A stretch of DNA of 64,000 bases from assembly GCA_946221495.1 (NCBI GenBank), contig CAMIFA010000003.1, positions 1 through 64,000 of the forward strand, given 5' to 3'. The notes beneath the pieces were generated by a model. It did not search any database and was not told the DNA's origin. It saw only the letters and a list, made by a program, of their open reading frames with translations. The first letter of the stretch is position 1, and each line of letters starts with the position of its first letter. Source of the stretch: an uncultured cyanobacterium. Lineage in GTDB: Bacteria; Cyanobacteriota; Cyanobacteriia; Cyanobacteriales; Chroococcidiopsidaceae. Position numbers and translations under genes: made by a program. Positions 36,639 to 45,508 of the stretch are shown here, one piece after another.

Positions 36639-37061
36639 CTAATAGGGATAATTAAAAATGATGCCGGATCGTCCTCGTCTTGGTACTGGATAATATTGGT
36701 CGTTCACAATCACTGGGTTGACTAGAGTAGAGTTGCGAATTGTGGGGTTAACTAGAACTGGATTCAAGAGCGTGGGATTTACTACAGTTCTTCCTAGTGG
36801 ATAAGAGGAGTAGGGAGAAGTTAATGCATGACCAGTTACAGGGTTGACAGGAATTGGACTAGGAATCGGACTGCCATAAATGTAGGAACCAACGGCAGGC
36901 GAATTGCTAACTCCGTAGGGATTTCCTTGATTAATTATGACTACAGACTGAGCAGAAGCTGACGTAATAGCATTTGTTAGCGTCATTGCCAACGTTAAAG
37001 GTACAACTGCGGCAAAGATACCTAGTTTATTCAAATGATGTTGCCAATGCTGTGTATTCAT
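36639..37061 (-). CDS. Secreted protein with Asn-Pro repeats
   Basis: The 140-residue product has an N-terminal signal sequence (LGIFAAVVPLTLAMTLTNAI, cleavage near ASAQS). After this comes a Ser/Pro/Tyr-rich region and a short repeat of Val/Leu-Asn-Pro units (VVNPTLLNPVLVNPTIRN, then LVNPVIVN). It ends RSGIIFNYPY. The protein should be exported to the periplasm or beyond. I do not recognise a named family; similar repeat-bearing exported proteins exist in cyanobacteria. The ATG at 37061 has no obvious strong ribosome site. Confidence 0.65.
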   Translation of the reverse strand: MNTQHWQHHLNKLGIFAAVVPLTLAMTLTNAITSASAQSVVIINQGNPYGVSNSPAVGSYIYGSPIPSPIPVNPVTGHALTSPYSSYPLGRTVVNPTLLNPVLVNPTIRNSTLVNPVIVNDQYYPVPRRGRSGIIFNYPY

Positions 37062-37245
37062 AGTTTTCTCAAATGTATTTTAAAATCCCAGAGATACCGT
37101 AGTTTATCTCGCCTCGCGGTAGCACAAAGAGCGAAGCTTACTTTAAATTTTAAAGTCTATTAGTAATGACGTTGCTTTTATAAAAAGGATTCCCTTAATC
37201 TTCTAGAGATGGCAACATCAAGAAAGACGCGATTAATTTCAGCAA

Positions 37246-37758
37246 GTGACAGATTTAGAAATTGTTAAAAAAGAGTACGAAGCAGGAAAAGCTGCCTTCG
37301 AGCGCGGGCAATACCGTTCAGCAGTTGAGCATTTAGAAAAATCTTGTGCAATAGTAGCGCGTAACTCTCGTTTGGGGGGTGAAGTCCAGATTTGGCTAGT
37401 AACGGCTTATGAAGCAGCAGGGCAAAGAACAGAAGCGATTACTTTGTGTGAACAACTCAAACGTCATCCCCATTCAGAAACCAGCAAACAAGGGCGACGC
37501 TTGCTCTACATCTTGCAAGCACCACAGTTAAAAAGACCACCTGAATGGTTAACTGAAATTCCTGATTTAGCAACACTGGCGGATAATGAAGCTCAAACTC
37601 GTCTCGGTAGTGCAGCTGTTAATAATTCTCCCAAAAGCCAACAGCGTCCTGAACCAGAATTAATTGACCTCAGCCAAGTTAATACCAATAATTCTTTTAT
37701 CTGGATTGCTCTAATTGCGATTACTTTAACACTAGCGGGGTTATGGTGGATGATTTAG
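37246..37758 (+). CDS. TPR-like protein with C-terminal membrane anchor
   Basis: The GTG-started, 170-residue protein begins with two TPR-like helix pairs (EAGKAAFERGQYRSAVEHLE and VQIWLVTAYEAAGQRTEAIT). A Pro-containing linker with TEIPDLATL follows, and it ends in one hydrophobic segment (FIWIALIAITLTLAGLWWMI). It is therefore a tail-anchored protein with a cytoplasmic TPR head, probably a protein-protein adaptor. Similar genes are common in cyanobacteria near pmbA/tldD, but no function is assigned. pmbA follows 110 bp downstream on the same strand. Confidence 0.7.
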   Translation: MTDLEIVKKEYEAGKAAFERGQYRSAVEHLEKSCAIVARNSRLGGEVQIWLVTAYEAAGQRTEAITLCEQLKRHPHSETSKQGRRLLYILQAPQLKRPPEWLTEIPDLATLADNEAQTRLGSAAVNNSPKSQQRPEPELIDLSQVNTNNSFIWIALIAITLTLAGLWWMI

Positions 37759-37760
37759 GA

Positions 37761-37791
37761 GGGGTCAGGGATCGGGGATCAGGGGTCAGGG
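37761..37791. repeat. Heptanucleotide tandem repeat (GGGGTCA/GGGATCA)
   Basis: Four 7-bp units with single-base variants (GGGGTCA, GGGATCG, GGGATCA, GGGGTCA) lie just after the stop of the TPR-like gene. Confidence 0.8.
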
Positions 37792-37868
37792 AATTCTCAT
37801 AAGGGAAGTAGCAAAATGTCAAGGTTTTGACAGAGCCTAACAGCCTTAAAATCATCAAGGGGTGAAAC

Positions 37869-39191
37869 TTGGAGCAGCAAATCGTGAGTGATGCAACTTT
37901 GCTAGAGCAGATTTTGAAATTGGCAAGTGGGCGCGTTCAGTCGGCTGAAGTTTACTACCTGTCGAGCCAGGATACACCAATTGAGTTTGAAAATAATCGC
38001 TTAAAGTCTCTACAAACTAAGGCTTTACAAGGAGTAGCGCTGCGTGTCATTTCCCAAGGAAGGCTTGGCTTTGCTAGTTCTACAGATTTAACTCGGCTAG
38101 ATGATTTGGTAGAAGCGGCGGTGCAAACAACAGAAATTGGTGATGTTGCCCAATTTGAGTTTGCGGACTCTGTTGAAATTAAAGCGCCAGAAAGCACTTA
38201 TCAGCCGCCTAGTACACAAGAGTTAATAGAAATAGGGAATTGGTTTATTTCTCAAGTTCACGCATATAATCCCGATATCTTGGTAGATGTGGGGTTTCAC
38301 GTCCGCAGAGGTCAAGTTAAGATTGCTACGAGTAAAAATGTGTATGCAGAGCGTAGTAGCCGTATTGTTAGTGCTAGTTTATCTGGTAATTTAGTACGCA
38401 AAGAAGATTTTCTCCAAGCATATAGTTATGATGTAGCCCGCGACCACACTCCTGATTACGATAAAATTCTCCAAGAATTGCTGCAAAAATATCAAAGGGC
38501 AGAGCGTCAGGCAACAATTACTAGTGGTTCTTTTCCAGTTCTATTCACCCCGAGAGCTGCTGCCAGTGTAATTGGCAATTTATTTGATGCTGTGCTTTCT
38601 GGTCAAGCGGTGTTTCAAAAAGCTTCACCTCTAGCAGACAAGGTGGGCGAAACTTTATTCGACAAACGCTTAACTGTATTTGAAGACCCCAGTATCGGTG
38701 TTTCCGCTTGTAAGGTAGACGACGAAGGAACCCCCACCAGTCGCAAAGTCTTGATCGATCAAGGCACAGTGATGGGATTTTATTGGGATCGGCGCTGGGC
38801 TGCCCGTGCTGGTTGTCAATCTACGGGTAATGGGTTGCGTGGCGGCTTATCGCGTCCCAGTCCAGATTTAGTCAATATCTGCATTGCTGCTGGTAGTACC
38901 CCTGTAGAGGAATTAATTGCCAATATGGACGAGGGGCTGATTGTGGATCAAGTCTTAGGGGCTGGGCAATCTAATAAATTAGCTGGCGAGTTCTCGGTAA
39001 ATCTAGATTTGGGCTACAAGGTAGAAAAAGGCGAAATTGTTGGTCGAGTGAAGAATACGATGGTAGCAGGCAGTATTTTTGAGGCGTTCCAGAATTTAGT
39101 TGATTTGAGCGATCGCCCAGAATGGATTGGCGGTGGTGCTAATCTGCCTAGTATGCTGTTTAATCAGCTAGGTGTTGCTGCCCGTCAGTAA
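37869..39191 (+). CDS. pmbA: TldE/PmbA-type subunit of the TldD-TldE metalloprotease
   Basis: The 440-residue protein matches the TldD/PmbA fold: SAEVYYLSSQDTPIEFENNR near the start, KALQGVALRVISQGRLGFAS, and a C-terminal GGLSRPSPDLVNICIAAGST with the PmbA-like Asn-X4-Gly pattern. I see no HExxxH zinc site, so this is the non-catalytic PmbA/TldE partner rather than TldD. With TldD it trims peptides, for example in antibiotic and peptide maturation. The TTG start is supported by an AAGGGG ribosome site about seven bases upstream. The tldD partner is not in the window. Confidence 0.85.
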   Translation: MEQQIVSDATLLEQILKLASGRVQSAEVYYLSSQDTPIEFENNRLKSLQTKALQGVALRVISQGRLGFASSTDLTRLDDLVEAAVQTTEIGDVAQFEFADSVEIKAPESTYQPPSTQELIEIGNWFISQVHAYNPDILVDVGFHVRRGQVKIATSKNVYAERSSRIVSASLSGNLVRKEDFLQAYSYDVARDHTPDYDKILQELLQKYQRAERQATITSGSFPVLFTPRAAASVIGNLFDAVLSGQAVFQKASPLADKVGETLFDKRLTVFEDPSIGVSACKVDDEGTPTSRKVLIDQGTVMGFYWDRRWAARAGCQSTGNGLRGGLSRPSPDLVNICIAAGSTPVEELIANMDEGLIVDQVLGAGQSNKLAGEFSVNLDLGYKVEKGEIVGRVKNTMVAGSIFEAFQNLVDLSDRPEWIGGGANLPSMLFNQLGVAARQ

Positions 39192-39222
39192 TTTTTTATT
39201 ATAGCTTGACATTTTGTAGTTA

Positions 39223-40086
39223 TTGTGTACTGAAACATCCGTTTACACCAGAAGGGAGCTAAAGCTTGTGAATGTTCTGCCAAAAAGTTTAATGCGGAGA
39301 ACTAAGAGTGTTTTTGGGCGCTGGCGGCTGCTGTTAATTGTGCTGGCGGCATTAGTGCTGTCTGGCTGCGTAAATTACGATGTTGGGGTAACTTTTGACA
39401 GTCCTCAAAGGGGCGAAATTATCCAGCATATCAAGTTAGGAGAACGGCTGACGAGTTTTAGCGGCGATGCGGCACGAGAATGGTTAAATAGCATTGAGCG
39501 CCGCACTAGACAACTAGAAGGCAAAGTTAAAAAGCTCTCCAACGAAGAAATTGTTGTTACTATTCCCTTTAATAATGGCGCTGATTTAGAAACAAAGTTT
39601 AATCAGTTTTTTAACCCAGTTGATAAGAAGTCTGATGTTTCTAGCACATTAGAAGAACTCCCTACTATTGACTCTCATTTAAGTCTTAAGCAGAACAATT
39701 TCTTGCTTCTATTGCGGAATAAATTGAGTTATGACTTAGATTTGCGATCGCTTTCTTTGATCTCAACAAACAATAGCGTTTTAGTTAGTCCTGGTTCAAT
39801 TTTAGAATTAGCATTTAGCCTTAACACGCCTTGGGGTGCAAGAAGTATTGAAAAAGTGGACAATGCTATTCATCCAGAAATTTATCAAAAAGGGCGACAG
39901 CTACTCTGGACACTCAAACCTGGTCAATTAAACCATGTAGAGGCAGTTTTCTGGCTTCCCAGTCCTATTGGTATTGGTACATTACTGATTATTTTATTTA
40001 TAGCGTTGGGAATTTATCTAAGATACAACTTCATGCCAGATCCCAGAACGATTTTTACTACACCAACGGCGGCGGCGAGTAAATAA
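39223..40086 (+). CDS. DUF3153 family membrane-anchored lipoprotein-like protein
   Basis: The protein has a signal-like segment ending in a lipobox (LLLIVLAALVLSGC), then NYDVGVTFDSPQRGEIIQHI and IVVTIPFNNGADLETKF. A C-terminal membrane helix (IGIGTLLIILFIALGIYLRY) ends in a short cytoplasmic tail. This is the layout of DUF3153 proteins found in cyanobacteria and chloroplasts. The start is uncertain: the longest frame begins with GTG 39223, while GTG 39268 has a GAAGGGAG ribosome site and gives a more standard signal peptide. The role is unknown. The protein would be exported and anchored at both ends. Confidence 0.8.
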   Translation: MCTETSVYTRRELKLVNVLPKSLMRRTKSVFGRWRLLLIVLAALVLSGCVNYDVGVTFDSPQRGEIIQHIKLGERLTSFSGDAAREWLNSIERRTRQLEGKVKKLSNEEIVVTIPFNNGADLETKFNQFFNPVDKKSDVSSTLEELPTIDSHLSLKQNNFLLLLRNKLSYDLDLRSLSLISTNNSVLVSPGSILELAFSLNTPWGARSIEKVDNAIHPEIYQKGRQLLWTLKPGQLNHVEAVFWLPSPIGIGTLLIILFIALGIYLRYNFMPDPRTIFTTPTAAASK

Positions 40087-40202
40087 AAGCAAGTAGTAAT
40101 GTTTCTTGTTTCAGGCGATCGCCCATAAGCTGAATTATGCAGTTGCTACCACTGTTAAATGCCTATGTTATTAAATCAATGCTTTTGTTTTAATTAGGAT
40201 AA

Positions 40203-40775
40203 ATGGAAATCTTCTTAGAAACAGAGCGATTGATTCTGCGTCAGTTTACTCAAGAGGATGCTGACAATTTGTTTGAATTGAACAGTGATCCTGATGTTGT
40301 TCGTTTCACACCAGATGCAAATCAGCCAATAGACTACACCATTATTCAAAATCAACTTCTACCGAAATATATTGCGTACTACGAGAAATACGCTGGTTAC
40401 GGAGTTTGGGCAGCAATTGAAAAGTCTAGCCAACAATTTATTGGCTGGTTTTACTTTAGACCTGTAGTGTACGCATCTTATTTCAATTCTGCATTAGCTA
40501 ACGCAAGTGATATTGAGCTTGGATACCGTTTACGAAAAGCCGCTTGGGGGAAAGGTTATGCAACCGAGGGGGCTAAAGCCTTAATTTTCAAAGGCTTTTC
40601 TGAGTTGGGAACGCAGCGTGTTGTAGCCGTTGCTTTAGCGATCAACGTGGCTTCAAGGCGAGTAATGGAAAAAGTAGGCTTAAAATTTGAGAAAAAAGTT
40701 TTCTACGAAGAAAATGGTCAAGAGCTTGTAATCTGCGTATATGCTCTGAATAAAGATGAGTTTAAATTGGCATAA
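40203..40775 (+). CDS. GNAT-family N-acetyltransferase (RimJ/RimL-like)
   Basis: The 190-residue protein has a GNAT core: LETERLILRQFTQEDADNLF at the start, a YGVWAAIEK strand, and the acetyl-CoA-binding RKAAWGKGYATEGAKALIFK (Gly-rich loop, Q/RxxGxG/A type). VALAINVASRRVMEKVGLKF near the end completes the pattern. RimJ/L-type enzymes acetylate protein N-termini or small amines. The substrate cannot be predicted. It starts with ATG and is bounded by 116-bp and 43-bp spacers without repeats. Confidence 0.88.
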   Translation: MEIFLETERLILRQFTQEDADNLFELNSDPDVVRFTPDANQPIDYTIIQNQLLPKYIAYYEKYAGYGVWAAIEKSSQQFIGWFYFRPVVYASYFNSALANASDIELGYRLRKAAWGKGYATEGAKALIFKGFSELGTQRVVAVALAINVASRRVMEKVGLKFEKKVFYEENGQELVICVYALNKDEFKLA

Positions 40776-40818
40776 CTGATAATCTAGTAACTTACTGGGC
40801 GATAGTTTTTTACTTGTG

Positions 40819-41463
40819 TCAAGGTGATAGGCGTTCAATGTGCCAGTTACCGTCATCTAAGCGGCGATAGAGCAAGCGATCGTGCAGTCTACTAGGTCGT
40901 CCTTGCCAAAATTCAATTTGTGCTGGAATTACCCGAAAGCCTCCCCAGTGGGATGGACGAGGAATTTCCTGATTTTCATATTGTGTTTTGAGTTCTTGTA
41001 AGCGTTGCTCTAAAACTTCGCGGCTTTCAATTACCTGACTTTGCTCAGATATCCAAGCACCGAGGCGGCTGTTTAAAGGACGGCTGTGGAAATACTCATC
41101 TGATTCTTGATCTGATACTTTCTCCACGCGCCCTTCAATGCGAACTTGGCGTTCTAGTTCAGCCCACCAAAAAGCGATCGCTCCTTGGGGATTATCTGCT
41201 AACTCTTGCCCTTTATGACTTTTGTAGTTGGTATAGAAAACAAAACCGCGTTCATCAAAGTTTTTCAGCAGCACCATTCTGGCGGAGGGCTTGCCATCTT
41301 TTGCAGCAGTGGCAAGAGTCATGGCATTTGGTTCCGGTAACTGCGCTTGACGTGCCTGATCAAACCATTTTTGAAATTGTTTAAAGGGATTGCGATCGGC
41401 ATCAGTTTCACTTAAGCCTAAAAGGGTGTAGTCTTTACGAAGATCGGCTACGCTTGTGTCCAT
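40819..41463 (-). CDS. pdxH: Pyridoxamine 5'-phosphate oxidase PdxH
   Basis: PdxH oxidises pyridoxine or pyridoxamine 5'-phosphate to pyridoxal 5'-phosphate, using FMN and O2. The 214-residue protein has [39 protein letters not shown] (FMN phosphate contact), [40 protein letters not shown], and the C-terminal [17 protein letters not shown] with the substrate-binding Arg/His. The size is typical. It stands convergent with the GNAT gene. Confidence 0.95.
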   Translation of the reverse strand: MDTSVADLRKDYTLLGLSETDADRNPFKQFQKWFDQARQAQLPEPNAMTLATAAKDGKPSARMVLLKNFDERGFVFYTNYKSHKGQELADNPQGAIAFWWAELERQVRIEGRVEKVSDQESDEYFHSRPLNSRLGAWISEQSQVIESREVLEQRLQELKTQYENQEIPRPSHWGGFRVIPAQIEFWQGRPSRLHDRLLYRRLDDGNWHIERLSP

Positions 41464-41646
41464 GTAATGCTTGTCTTTCTAACTTTGTAAATATAGGCTA
41501 TGGTCTATAAACCCTAGCTACTTAAACTTAATAGTGGTCAATGTCTCGATTCTGCCATTAAAATCAAGTGCTAGTGTACACGCAGTCAATTACACTTCTA
41601 AGCAGATAAGATTGCCAGATTTCAATAGAAGCTACTACTTAAGACA

Positions 41647-42771
41647 ATGCGCCGTTCAGCCTCTGTTCAACGTCTACTTATGTTTGGTCTGAGCGGTCCA
41701 ATTGTTGCCTTAAACATTTGGCTATTATCCCAAGTTTTTCGCTATTTTGAGCATTCAATCACGCTGCTAACTGTGGCGGCAATCTTAGCCTTTTTGCTAA
41801 ATTATCCAGTTAAGTTGTTTGAGCGATCGCGAATTACTAGGGCGCAGGCAGTTATTATCGTTTTGCTGGTGAGTTTAACAACTTTAGTGTTTGTCGGTGT
41901 TATCCTCGTGCCACTGGTAACTGATCAAACAATCCAACTTTTAAAGGGAATTCCTGGTTGGTTGAAAATGAGTCAAGATACTTTGGCGTGGCTAGATAAC
42001 TGGGCAAAAGCTAGGCGTTTGCCGTTGGATCTCCAGGGTTTTAGCAGTCGAATTAATGCTCGTGTTGAAAGCCAGGCGCAAGCGCTGGCTGGTCAAGCTG
42101 TAGGCTTTGCTTTAGGGACGCTAACGGGATTAATTGACACGGTGTTAGTTGTCGTGCTGGCGTTTTATATGCTGTTATATGGCGATCGCCTGTGGCAAGG
42201 TTTAATTAATCTTTTACCCGCTCAAATTGGCTCACCATTAAGCGCCTCCTTGCGACTGAATTTTCAAAACTTCTTCATCAGTCAACTATTGCTAGGGCTG
42301 TTTATGGTTGTTACCCTAACACCAATTTTTTTAGCCCTCAAAGTTCCATTTGCCCTGCTGTTTGCTCTTTTAATTGGGGGAGCGGAACTTATTCCCTTTA
42401 TTGGAGCAACACTAGGAATTGGTCTAGTGACAATTTTGGTGCTAGTTCAAAATTGGTGGTTAGCACTTCAAGTAGCAATGTCAGCAGTGATTATGCAGCA
42501 GATCAAAGATAATATATTAGCTCCAAGAATTATGGGCAATTTTACCGGGCTAAATCCTATTTGGATTTTCATTTCTATATTGATGGCAGCAGAAATTGCT
42601 GGTTTTTTAGGAGCGATCGTTGCTGTGCCAATTGCTGGCACAATTAAAGGCACTATTGATGCCATCCGCAGCAGCAAGCAACAAAGTGGAATGTCAACTG
42701 TAACTATTTCTCCTGATTCACCACGAGGAGGATGGGGGGAGGGGGAGACAAGGAGAGGGGGGGAAGAATAA
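41647..42771 (+). CDS. AI-2E family transporter (PerM-like)
   Basis: The 374-residue product has seven or eight transmembrane segments and the family motifs, including LGTLTGLIDTVLVVVLAFYM, LLFALLIGGAELIPFIGATL and IKDNILAPRIMGNFTGLNPI. AI-2E/PerM proteins are permease-like exporters; their substrates vary and include Na+/H+ exchange in some. The last 20 residues (SPDSPRGGWGEGETRRGGEE) are encoded by purine-rich repeat-like DNA just before the octamer array, and look like a recent repeat-driven extension of the C-terminus. scpA follows 73 bp downstream. Confidence 0.88.
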   Translation: MRRSASVQRLLMFGLSGPIVALNIWLLSQVFRYFEHSITLLTVAAILAFLLNYPVKLFERSRITRAQAVIIVLLVSLTTLVFVGVILVPLVTDQTIQLLKGIPGWLKMSQDTLAWLDNWAKARRLPLDLQGFSSRINARVESQAQALAGQAVGFALGTLTGLIDTVLVVVLAFYMLLYGDRLWQGLINLLPAQIGSPLSASLRLNFQNFFISQLLLGLFMVVTLTPIFLALKVPFALLFALLIGGAELIPFIGATLGIGLVTILVLVQNWWLALQVAMSAVIMQQIKDNILAPRIMGNFTGLNPIWIFISILMAAEIAGFLGAIVAVPIAGTIKGTIDAIRSSKQQSGMSTVTISPDSPRGGWGEGETRRGGEE

Positions 42772-42779
42772 AGTCAATT

Positions 42780-42838
42780 CCCCTTGTCCCCTTGTCTCCT
42801 TGTCCCCTTGTCCCCTTATCCTCTTCTCCCCTTGTCCC
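42780..42838. repeat. Octanucleotide tandem repeat, about 7 units (CCCCTTGT)
   Basis: Six regular CCCCTTGT/CTCCTTGT-type units with degenerate ones among them fill the gap between the AI-2E transporter stop and the scpA ATG. The array occupies the place where the scpA ribosome site would be. Confidence 0.88.
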
Positions 42839-42844
42839 TTCTCT

Positions 42845-43756
42845 ATGGACGCTGCCAAACTTTTTGAAGGAATTGCCCTGTTAATTGATCTAGCTCAACG
42901 GGGAGAAATCGATCCTTGGGATGTCCAAGTAATTGATGTAATTGATCGCTACTTAAGTCATCTAGTTCCGCTTGAATCAGCAACACAAGCAGCTTATGAA
43001 GCCGATTTATCTCAATCTGGACAAGCTTTTTTATCAGCGTCGATGCTGGTGTTATTTAAAGCTAATACTTTAATTGCAACAGAAGCGGAAACTGCTGGAG
43101 AGCCATTAGAAGAAGATGTATCAATTCAAGATGGGGTAACAGGGCGACGCTTGCCTCTTGAGCAACAGTTGTGTCGCCGTCCCACCGCTTTGCCGCCCCA
43201 AAAACGCCGCGTAACTCTGCAAGAGCTAATAGACCAATTAAAATTAATGGCAACTACCTTGCAACTTCAAAGTCAGGCAGACACTGCTACAAAAAAGCGT
43301 CATTTTCGTTCTCCTCGCACTCAGGCGCTACGGGCGTTAGAGCTAGCCCACCAGGAAAACCTTACTGAAGTTGCTGGGGAATTAGAGCAGGTACTAAATT
43401 CTTACTCACATAGTAATCTCAGGCAAGAAGATTGGCTGGATTTAGATCAGTTGGTAAGTTTTTGGCAAAGAACAAAATCTGGATCACCGCTCCAAGGTAA
43501 TCTTCATAAAGTGGATGGAATGTTACAAGCTTCTACCTTGTTGCCACCAGAAGCATCTACGTCTCAAAAGATTGGGGAAGCATCTCCCCAGCCGCCGCCA
43601 GCGCCCGATCGCGTTAGTGTGTTTTGGGCATTGCTACTGCTATCAGCTCAATCCAAAGTAGAGTTACATCAAGAGGAGTTCTATCAAGAGATTAAAATTC
43701 GGACGCTAGGAGCAACAGAAGCGCTTCTGCGCCCGCCAGAGCAGAATAATGGCTAG
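42845..43756 (+). CDS. scpA: Segregation and condensation protein A (ScpA)
   Basis: ScpA is the kleisin that joins the two SMC heads in the condensin complex for chromosome segregation. The frame is open from 42800, but that part is repeat DNA; ATG 42845 (MDAAKLFEGIALLIDLAQRG) gives 303 residues with the usual N-terminal SMC-binding helix. IDPWDVQVIDVIDRYLSHL and the FLSASMLVLFKANTLI segment follow. The C-terminal winged helix (VSVFWALLLLSAQSKVELHQ) is present. The middle (about residues 85-230) is longer and more basic than in Firmicutes, as in other cyanobacterial ScpAs. No ribosome site is visible because the octamer array abuts the start. Confidence 0.9.
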   Translation: MDAAKLFEGIALLIDLAQRGEIDPWDVQVIDVIDRYLSHLVPLESATQAAYEADLSQSGQAFLSASMLVLFKANTLIATEAETAGEPLEEDVSIQDGVTGRRLPLEQQLCRRPTALPPQKRRVTLQELIDQLKLMATTLQLQSQADTATKKRHFRSPRTQALRALELAHQENLTEVAGELEQVLNSYSHSNLRQEDWLDLDQLVSFWQRTKSGSPLQGNLHKVDGMLQASTLLPPEASTSQKIGEASPQPPPAPDRVSVFWALLLLSAQSKVELHQEEFYQEIKIRTLGATEALLRPPEQNNG

Positions 43757-43933
43757 AATCCTTTGATACTAATTTAATTGAATTGAGAAAATCTTGCAAA
43801 AGAAGTGCTACTTTCAAAAAACGGTAATTTCTCACTGTCAGTGGTTTTAGTGATGACTCTAACCGGAAATTGATCAATGATTAGAAATCAAATAACTAAA
43901 ATGAATTGGCTTGAGGTTGAGGAGTAAATATTT

Positions 43934-45100
43934 ATGAAAGCTATGATTCTGGCTGCTGGCAAAGGTACGAGGGTACGTCCAATTACCTATGTGACTCCTA
44001 AACCAATGATTCCGATTCTGCAAAAGCCAGTAATGGAATTTCTCTTAGAACTGCTACGCCATCATGGATTTGACCAGATTATGGTCAACGTTAGTCATTT
44101 AGCTCACGAAATTGAAAGCTATTTCCGCGATGGACAACGTTTTGGCGTGGAAATTGCCTATTCGTTTGAAGGACGAATTGTAGACGGTGAACTAATGGGA
44201 GAAGCGATTGGTTCGGCTGGAGGTATGCGCCGGATTCAGGATTTCTCGCCTTTCTTTGACGATACTTTTGTTGTTTTGTGTGGTGACGCTTTAATTGACC
44301 TTGATTTAACGGCGGCGGTGAAGTGGCATAAAGCAAAAGGTGCGATCGCTACTGTAGTTATGAAATCTGTTCCCCATGAGGAAGTTTCTAGCTACGGTGT
44401 TGTTGTTACTGATGAAGATGGTCGCATCAAAGCATTCCAAGAAAAACCTGCGGTAGAAGAAGCTCTGAGTACCGATATTAATACAGGAATTTATATTTTT
44501 GAGCCAGAAATATTAAATTACATTCCTTCTGGTCAAGAGTATGACATTGGTAGCCAGTTGTTTCCCAAGTTAGTAGAAATAAATGCGCCTTTTTACGGTA
44601 TTTCTATGGACTTTCAATGGGTAGATATCGGCAAAGTTCCTGACTACTGGCAGGCGATTTGCGGCGTTTTGATGGGTGAAATTAAAAATGTGGAAATTCC
44701 TGGTAATGAAGTGCGAGAAGGCATCTACACAGGATTGAATGTTGCCGTAAATTGGGACAAGGTAGATATTAAAGGTCCAGTTTACATCGGTGGCATGACA
44801 CATATTGAGGACGGCGCGAAAATTGTCGGACCAACGATGATTGGTCCTAATTGTTGGATTTGTAGTGGCGCTACGGTGGAAAATAGTGTAATTTTTGAAT
44901 ACTCGCGACTCGGACCTGGAGTACGCTTAGTTGACAAGCTGGTTTATGGGCGCTATTGCGTTGATAAGACTGGGGCAATGATCGATGTCCAAGCAGCAGC
45001 TTTAGATTGGCTGATTACTGATGTGCGTCAGGCGCTGCCATCAGAACCGCCGTTAGAGCGGCAAGCGATCGCGGAGTTGCTCAGAAGTGACGCTAGCTAA
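43934..45100 (+). CDS. Sugar-nucleotide synthase (mannose-1-phosphate guanylyltransferase-like)
   Basis: The 388-residue protein has the nucleotidyltransferase signature MKAMILAAGKGTRVRPITYV at the start, and KPMIPILQKPVMEFLLELLR. The second-metal GDALIDLDLT follows, then a left-handed beta-helix C-terminal part (YIGGMTHIEDGAKIVGPTMI, AKIVGPTMIGPNCWICSGAT). It charges a sugar phosphate with an NTP, most likely making GDP-mannose or a dTDP/UDP-sugar for surface polysaccharides; which sugar cannot be told from the sequence. A strong terminator hairpin follows. Confidence 0.85.
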   Translation: MKAMILAAGKGTRVRPITYVTPKPMIPILQKPVMEFLLELLRHHGFDQIMVNVSHLAHEIESYFRDGQRFGVEIAYSFEGRIVDGELMGEAIGSAGGMRRIQDFSPFFDDTFVVLCGDALIDLDLTAAVKWHKAKGAIATVVMKSVPHEEVSSYGVVVTDEDGRIKAFQEKPAVEEALSTDINTGIYIFEPEILNYIPSGQEYDIGSQLFPKLVEINAPFYGISMDFQWVDIGKVPDYWQAICGVLMGEIKNVEIPGNEVREGIYTGLNVAVNWDKVDIKGPVYIGGMTHIEDGAKIVGPTMIGPNCWICSGATVENSVIFEYSRLGPGVRLVDKLVYGRYCVDKTGAMIDVQAAALDWLITDVRQALPSEPPLERQAIAELLRSDAS

Positions 45101-45114
45101 GGCTAGTCACTAGG

Positions 45115-45152
45115 AAAAGAAGATTAAGAAGCTACTAGGCTTTTCTTCTTTT
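45115..45152 (+). terminator. Rho-independent-type terminator after the nucleotidyltransferase gene
   Basis: Perfect 9-base arms AAAAGAAGA (45115-45123) and TCTTCTTTT (45144-45152) lie 15 bases after the stop and are followed by TCTTTTTTA. Confidence 0.7.
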
Positions 45153-45236
45153 CTTTTTTAGTTACCCAAACTTTTCACATCTTCAACCATCTTTTTAGCG
45201 GTTGAACCATTTAAAACCACGCACGTATTATTGTTA

Positions 45237-45309
45237 CTGGGGCGCTAGGATTCGAACCTAGGGAATGGCGGGACCAAAACCCGCTGCCTTACCACTTGGC
45301 GACGCCCCA
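45237..45309 (-). tRNA. tRNA-Gln (anticodon TTG)
   Basis: On the minus strand the acceptor arm TGGGGCG pairs with CGCCCCA, with G as discriminator base. The D arm is GCC/GGC. The anticodon stem GCGGG/CCCGC holds the loop TTTTGGT with anticodon TTG. The T arm is CTAGG-TTCGAAT-CCTAG. The 3' CCA is not encoded. It reads CAA and CAG codons. It stands alone between the nucleotidyltransferase gene and the ycf45 homologue. Confidence 0.95.
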
Positions 45310-45508
45310 ATGAATTTACTTTAATTATCTTAGCAGTCAGTGGCGGCAGAATGTCAACTGGTTTGAGATTTTCTAATTTACCTTGTCTCTATACTTTGTG
45401 CGTATAGGAATTTTTGCTTCTGAATTTACACTCCTTATTCTAAAAGCTAAAATTGCTGTTCTTCAGAAGATTTGCCGTCACTGACTGGTGTGGTACTAAG
45501 TTATCAAC

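Noticed and set aside
21091..42838. CRISPR arrays
   Set aside because: The units are 7-8 bp tandem repeats without spacers, and no cas genes are present.
45237..45309. tRNA-Gln as a dedicated suppressor of the nonsense codons
   Set aside because: The anticodon is the normal TTG, and TAA/TAG end most other genes here, so the stop codons are not reassigned.
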